Of a stretch of DNA of 64,000 nt, positions 60,701-64,000 are shown in pieces; the first letter of the stretch is position 1, and every line of letters starts with the position of its first letter. The notes under the pieces are model-generated. The model saw nothing but the letters and a program-made list of their open reading frames with translations, was not told where the DNA came from and searched no databases. The stretch is from Ilumatobacteraceae bacterium (GTDB taxonomy: Bacteria > Actinomycetota > Acidimicrobiia > Acidimicrobiales > Ilumatobacteraceae), in assembly GCA_021299715.1 (NCBI GenBank), contig JAJTEL010000007.1, forward strand, positions 1 to 64,000. The letters are read 5' to 3'. A program made the translations under genes and the position numbers.

Positions 60701-61846
60701 ATGACGCGAATTAGTTCGGCGATTAAGCACGATGAATCAGATGGGCTCACTCCGTTAGAGCGTGCAGCCCAAAACAAAATGCTTCTTGGGCTTTTCATTC
60801 CACTGCAGAATGGCGCATGGACTCCATCTACCTATCCGCGCGGAACGGATTGGAGTTTTGAATACAACGCTGAGTGCACCGTACGAGCCGAAGAGATCGG
60901 CTTTGACTTGGTCTTTGGTCTTGCCCAATGGATTGGAAAAGGCGGCATCGGTGGTGAGATGAAATTTCGCGAGTCCTCTCAAGATCCGCTGCTGGTAACA
61001 GCCGGGCTTGCTGCACTAACGAAGAACATCATTCTCATCTCCACAGTTCATGTTCTTTACGGTTGGCACCCACTCCATCTTGCAAAATATGCGGCCACGC
61101 TCGACCACATGTCAAATGGGCGTTGGGGAATAAACATGGTGACCGGAATCAAAACCGAAGACTTTGCCATGTTCGGGTTGGAACACATTGAACATGACCT
61201 TCGGTACGAGATGGCCGACGAGTTTGTTGAAATTATGAAACGTCTGTGGACCACAGACGACAATGTTGACGTTGTTGGTCGTTTCTACAAGATGACCAAA
61301 GGTTTCGTTAGCCCTAAGCCGAAGTACGGCCACCCAATCATTGTGAACGCCAGCTCTTCTGGAAGTGGTTTTGATTTTGCAGCAAAACATTCAGATTTGT
61401 TGTTCATTACGCGCCCTGCTGGCAGCGATGTCTACGGACTTTTGGCAGAACACAACAAGAAGATTAAGGACCGTGCAGCGGAACAAGGGAAGTCAATTCG
61501 CACCATCATTAACCCTCACATCATTTGTGCAGACACCGAGAAAGAAGCAAAGGCACGACGTCAAGCGTTTATTGACCATGCCGATCCGGTCGCATTAGAG
61601 AATTTCTACAAGTTCATTACAGGCGGCGATACAGCATCGTGGAAAGGCGCCATCCTTGACGACTTGGCCGTGGGGGGAAACATGCAAATCGTGGGCACTC
61701 CAGAACAAGTTGTAGAGAAAATGATGCGTCTTCACAACGCCGGAATCGATGGTATTCAGGTGAATTTCTACGACTACTTGCCAGATCTTGAGTATTTCGG
61801 TGAGCGCGTTCTTCCACTCATGAAAAATGCGGGGCTCCGCAACTAA
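60701..61846 (+). CDS. LLM-class flavin-dependent monooxygenase (RutA/SfnG/SsuD-like)
   Basis: 381 residues of the bacterial luciferase-like TIM barrel. LGLFIPLQNGAW at the start, GRWGINMVTGIKTEDFAMFG (FMN region) and IIVNASSSGSGFDFAAKHSD are typical of the SsuD/RutA/SfnG branch, which use reduced FMN and oxygen to cleave C-S or C-N bonds. The coupled rhodanese suggests a sulfur compound as substrate (inference). I choose the ATG at 60701 (GGAG 6 nt upstream, after an 85-bp gap behind the methyltransferase gene) over upstream in-frame starts. Confidence 0.85.
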   Translation: MTRISSAIKHDESDGLTPLERAAQNKMLLGLFIPLQNGAWTPSTYPRGTDWSFEYNAECTVRAEEIGFDLVFGLAQWIGKGGIGGEMKFRESSQDPLLVTAGLAALTKNIILISTVHVLYGWHPLHLAKYAATLDHMSNGRWGINMVTGIKTEDFAMFGLEHIEHDLRYEMADEFVEIMKRLWTTDDNVDVVGRFYKMTKGFVSPKPKYGHPIIVNASSSGSGFDFAAKHSDLLFITRPAGSDVYGLLAEHNKKIKDRAAEQGKSIRTIINPHIICADTEKEAKARRQAFIDHADPVALENFYKFITGGDTASWKGAILDDLAVGGNMQIVGTPEQVVEKMMRLHNAGIDGIQVNFYDYLPDLEYFGERVLPLMKNAGLRN

Positions 61847-63441
61847 TGATCGCGCCTTTGGTCTCGGCCACACAACTGTGGGAGTGGTTGCACGACAGCA
61901 ATGAAATTTGTGTCATTGATGTGCGTGACGGTGGTCCCTATTCACGTTCTCATATTTTGGTGGCCGTCAGTGTTCCTTTAGCTTCGTGTGAGATTCAGTT
62001 ACCCCGACTAGTTCCACGACGATCAACTCGAATCGTTCTGTACGGCGAGAGTATCGAACAGGCCAATTCAGCCTTCATCACTTTTAGCGAAAATGGATAC
62101 ACCAATGTTCATGTGCTGAGTGACGGACTGGACGGTTGGACGTCTTCCGGATATCAGGTGTTCTCTGGCAGTGGAATTATCTCGAAAGCATTCGGCGAAC
62201 TTGTCGAGCATGAGTACGACACTCCTCGAATTAGTGCTCATGAATTACACAAATGGCACACACAAGGGAAGAGCTTTTTATCTCTCGATGCCCGTCCGCT
62301 CGGCGAGTACCGCACCATTAGTTTGCCGCACGCCACCAATTGCCCTGGAGCTGAATTGGTGTATCGGGCACCTGCAGCCATTCACGATGCCACGATTCCG
62401 ATTGTTGTTAATTGTGCTGGCCGTACTCGCTCAATTATTGGGGCTCAGAGCCTGATGAATGCCGGTATTCAGAACCCCGTGTACGCACTGAAGAACGGCA
62501 CAATGGGTTGGCAGTTGGATGGGTTCGACACCATGCGCGGCCAGAGCAACATGATTGCTCATCCCGACTCCGATTCTCGCCGCCATGCTCAACAACTCGC
62601 CGAGACTGTGGCAATGAAGTACGGAGTGACATTCATCTCCCCTGAACAACTCAGAATCATGCAAGTGCAGTCGGAACGCACGACGTATGTGTTCGATGTG
62701 CGACAGTCAGACGATTACGAGATGGGCCATTTTCCAGGAAGTACGCACGCCCCAGGTGGGCAATTAGTTCAAGCCACGGATTCGTATGCGGCTGTACGTA
62801 ACGCTCGATTGGTCCTTGTAGATGAACACAAAATTCAATCAGTAATGACAGCTCATTGGCTCATACAAATGGGTTGGGAAGTATTTGTCCTAGATACAAA
62901 CAAGGATGCGTTTCTCGAATCCGGTCCACCAAGCAGCGACCCTTTAAATCTGCATCGCCGGCATAATGACACCATCACAGCCGCTGAATTGGCTGAAATG
63001 GGTGAGTCGTCGTGCGTGGTCATTGACGTGGGGGAGAGTTATTGGTACCGCGAAGGAAGAATTCCCGGCTCGTATTACTCAATGCGAAGTTTGCTTCAAG
63101 AATCTATGAAGAGGTTTTCGTCATCTAGCGCTGTGGTCGTGTGTTGTGGAGATGGCGCAATATCGCCGTTCGCAGCATCCGACATCTGCGATTTGGGCTT
63201 CACCAATGTGCGTGTTCTACATGGTGGACGTAACTCATGGAAGAGGGCTGGGTATCAACTTGAAAGAATTGGTGAGGACACCGATGAAAAGGTGCTATCC
63301 CCAACTGATGACATGTGGTACCCGCCGTGGGCACGTAAAGAAGGTGTAGATGAAGCAATCATGCAGTATCTCACCTGGGAGACCGGTCTGCTCGAACCGG
63401 TCAGCAAAGAGACATATCTCAAGTTTTCAATTCCGAAATAG
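61846..63441 (+). CDS. Rhodanese-related sulfurtransferase with four tandem domains
   Basis: 531 residues in four rhodanese-like repeats. Domain 1 (about 1 to 107) and domain 3 (about 265 to 360) lack a catalytic cysteine (LYGES and VDEHK at that position). Domain 2 has Cys190 in NCAGRTRS and domain 4 has Cys434 in CCGDGAIS, both matching the C-x2-G/R-x2-S active loop. It moves sulfane sulfur to an acceptor; inactive/active pairing resembles classical two-domain rhodaneses, here doubled. The ATG overlaps the monooxygenase stop (TAATG), so the two enzymes probably act together. Confidence 0.88.
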   Translation: MIAPLVSATQLWEWLHDSNEICVIDVRDGGPYSRSHILVAVSVPLASCEIQLPRLVPRRSTRIVLYGESIEQANSAFITFSENGYTNVHVLSDGLDGWTSSGYQVFSGSGIISKAFGELVEHEYDTPRISAHELHKWHTQGKSFLSLDARPLGEYRTISLPHATNCPGAELVYRAPAAIHDATIPIVVNCAGRTRSIIGAQSLMNAGIQNPVYALKNGTMGWQLDGFDTMRGQSNMIAHPDSDSRRHAQQLAETVAMKYGVTFISPEQLRIMQVQSERTTYVFDVRQSDDYEMGHFPGSTHAPGGQLVQATDSYAAVRNARLVLVDEHKIQSVMTAHWLIQMGWEVFVLDTNKDAFLESGPPSSDPLNLHRRHNDTITAAELAEMGESSCVVIDVGESYWYREGRIPGSYYSMRSLLQESMKRFSSSSAVVVCCGDGAISPFAASDICDLGFTNVRVLHGGRNSWKRAGYQLERIGEDTDEKVLSPTDDMWYPPWARKEGVDEAIMQYLTWETGLLEPVSKETYLKFSIPK

Positions 63442-63464
63442 TTCGCAGCTCGAAAAAGTTTGGT

Positions 63465-64000
63465 CTATGAGAGGGTGAATTTGTCTTTCAGAAATTGACG
63501 GTATTCCTCATCGGTAAAACCTTCATCGCCAAGCAAGGTTCGGTAGTACATGTTTTGGACAACAAGCATGATGTTCACCACACGCCAATCAACACGAACA
63601 CCTTTTGGCAATTTTTGTTCAACCTCTTCAACGGCTTGTTGCCAGTTGGAGTACACAGTCTTGGTAATTGCTTCAATTCGTTGACGCAATTGTTCGTTGT
63701 TCACACTTGTTGCAAGTATTTGCATGCGAAGTTCTTGATTCTGCATGGACTGAGGCTGACTTGGCAAAGGCAAGGATTTCACTAGATCGTCGACGGTGAG
63801 AGTCTCCATCTGACGAATTTTCTCCATGTATGCATCAAAAGCGCCGCTCACTATTTCGTCGTACATGTCTCCAAGTACTTGGGCAAGAAGGCCATCGCGG
63901 TCACCAAAGAATCGGTAAATCTGAGTAATGGAGCAATGAGCTCCCTCCGCAACGTCTGCAACGCGTAAACCAAGGATGCCGTTCTTTCTTAGTTCTTCGC
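63465..64000 (-). CDS. TetR-family transcriptional regulator (5' end beyond window)
   Basis: Reading the minus strand from the window edge gives an open frame of 177 residues plus a partial codon. The visible first part is the end of a TetR DNA-binding domain: GILGLRVADVAEGAHCSITQIYRFFGDRDGLL in two pieces. The rest is an all-helical ligand domain ending in DEEYRQFLKDKFTLS. A shorter start at 63866 would lose the DNA-binding helix and is not real. It ends 23 bp from the convergent rhodanese gene. The effector is unknown; it could regulate the monooxygenase-rhodanese pair. Confidence 0.88.
   Translation of the reverse strand, partial: EELRKNGILGLRVADVAEGAHCSITQIYRFFGDRDGLLAQVLGDMYDEIVSGAFDAYMEKIRQMETLTVDDLVKSLPLPSQPQSMQNQELRMQILATSVNNEQLRQRIEAITKTVYSNWQQAVEEVEQKLPKGVRVDWRVVNIMLVVQNMYYRTLLGDEGFTDEEYRQFLKDKFTLS

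Overview
The window comes from a mid-GC chromosome of an actinobacterium, most likely of the class Acidimicrobiia. The evidence is the gene set: MshA for mycothiol, an RsiG-like c-di-GMP anti-sigma protein, a rex-hemACDBL block, a YbjN protein beside mshA, eukaryotic-type glutamine synthetase, and many leaderless starts with a TANNNT -10 box 6 to 8 nt before ATG or GTG. No phage, insertion sequence or CRISPR array was seen. The taxonomic call is inference; no rRNA gene is present.

Layout. Positions 1 to 4.9 kb hold nitrogen and NAD metabolism: a glnA fragment, glnII, nadE, an MFS exporter and a histidine phosphatase. Positions 5.0 to 11.2 kb form a compact selenocysteine island: a UGSC-motif selenoprotein read through an in-frame TGA with a hairpin just behind it, a thioredoxin-fused partner, tRNA-Sec, selB, selA and selD. 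Positions 11.2 to 17.6 kb hold a MoaD-like protein, RsiG, an XRE regulator, MshA, YbjN, ProC, an unrecognised structured RNA, a SAM hydrolase, a 28-residue membrane microprotein and an acyl-CoA ligase. Positions 18.3 to 25.0 kb carry rex, hemA, hemC, hemD, hemB and hemL.

Positions 25.0 to 46.3 kb carry a respiratory block. A divergent cytochrome c is followed by a near gapless run of seven genes for a cytochrome bc-type complex (split cytochrome b, Rieske protein, diheme cytochrome c, plus a two-cluster ferredoxin and two membrane proteins), which continues directly into a full 14-gene nuoA-N set. A good match to a Rex operator lies in the divergent control region, so the Rex protein encoded in this window may sense NADH/NAD+ for the whole block.

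After ilvA, a PuuD-like hydrolase and a GATase, positions 49.0 to 59.6 kb hold a second complex I with only 11 subunits (nuoA, B, C, D, H to N). It lacks the NADH-oxidising NuoE, F and G. It is followed, overlapping, by a MidA/NDUFAF7-type methyltransferase. The arginine that NDUFAF7 methylates in mitochondria is present in NuoD of this second complex and is threonine in NuoD of the first. The window ends with an LLM flavin monooxygenase, a four-domain rhodanese and a TetR regulator cut by the edge.
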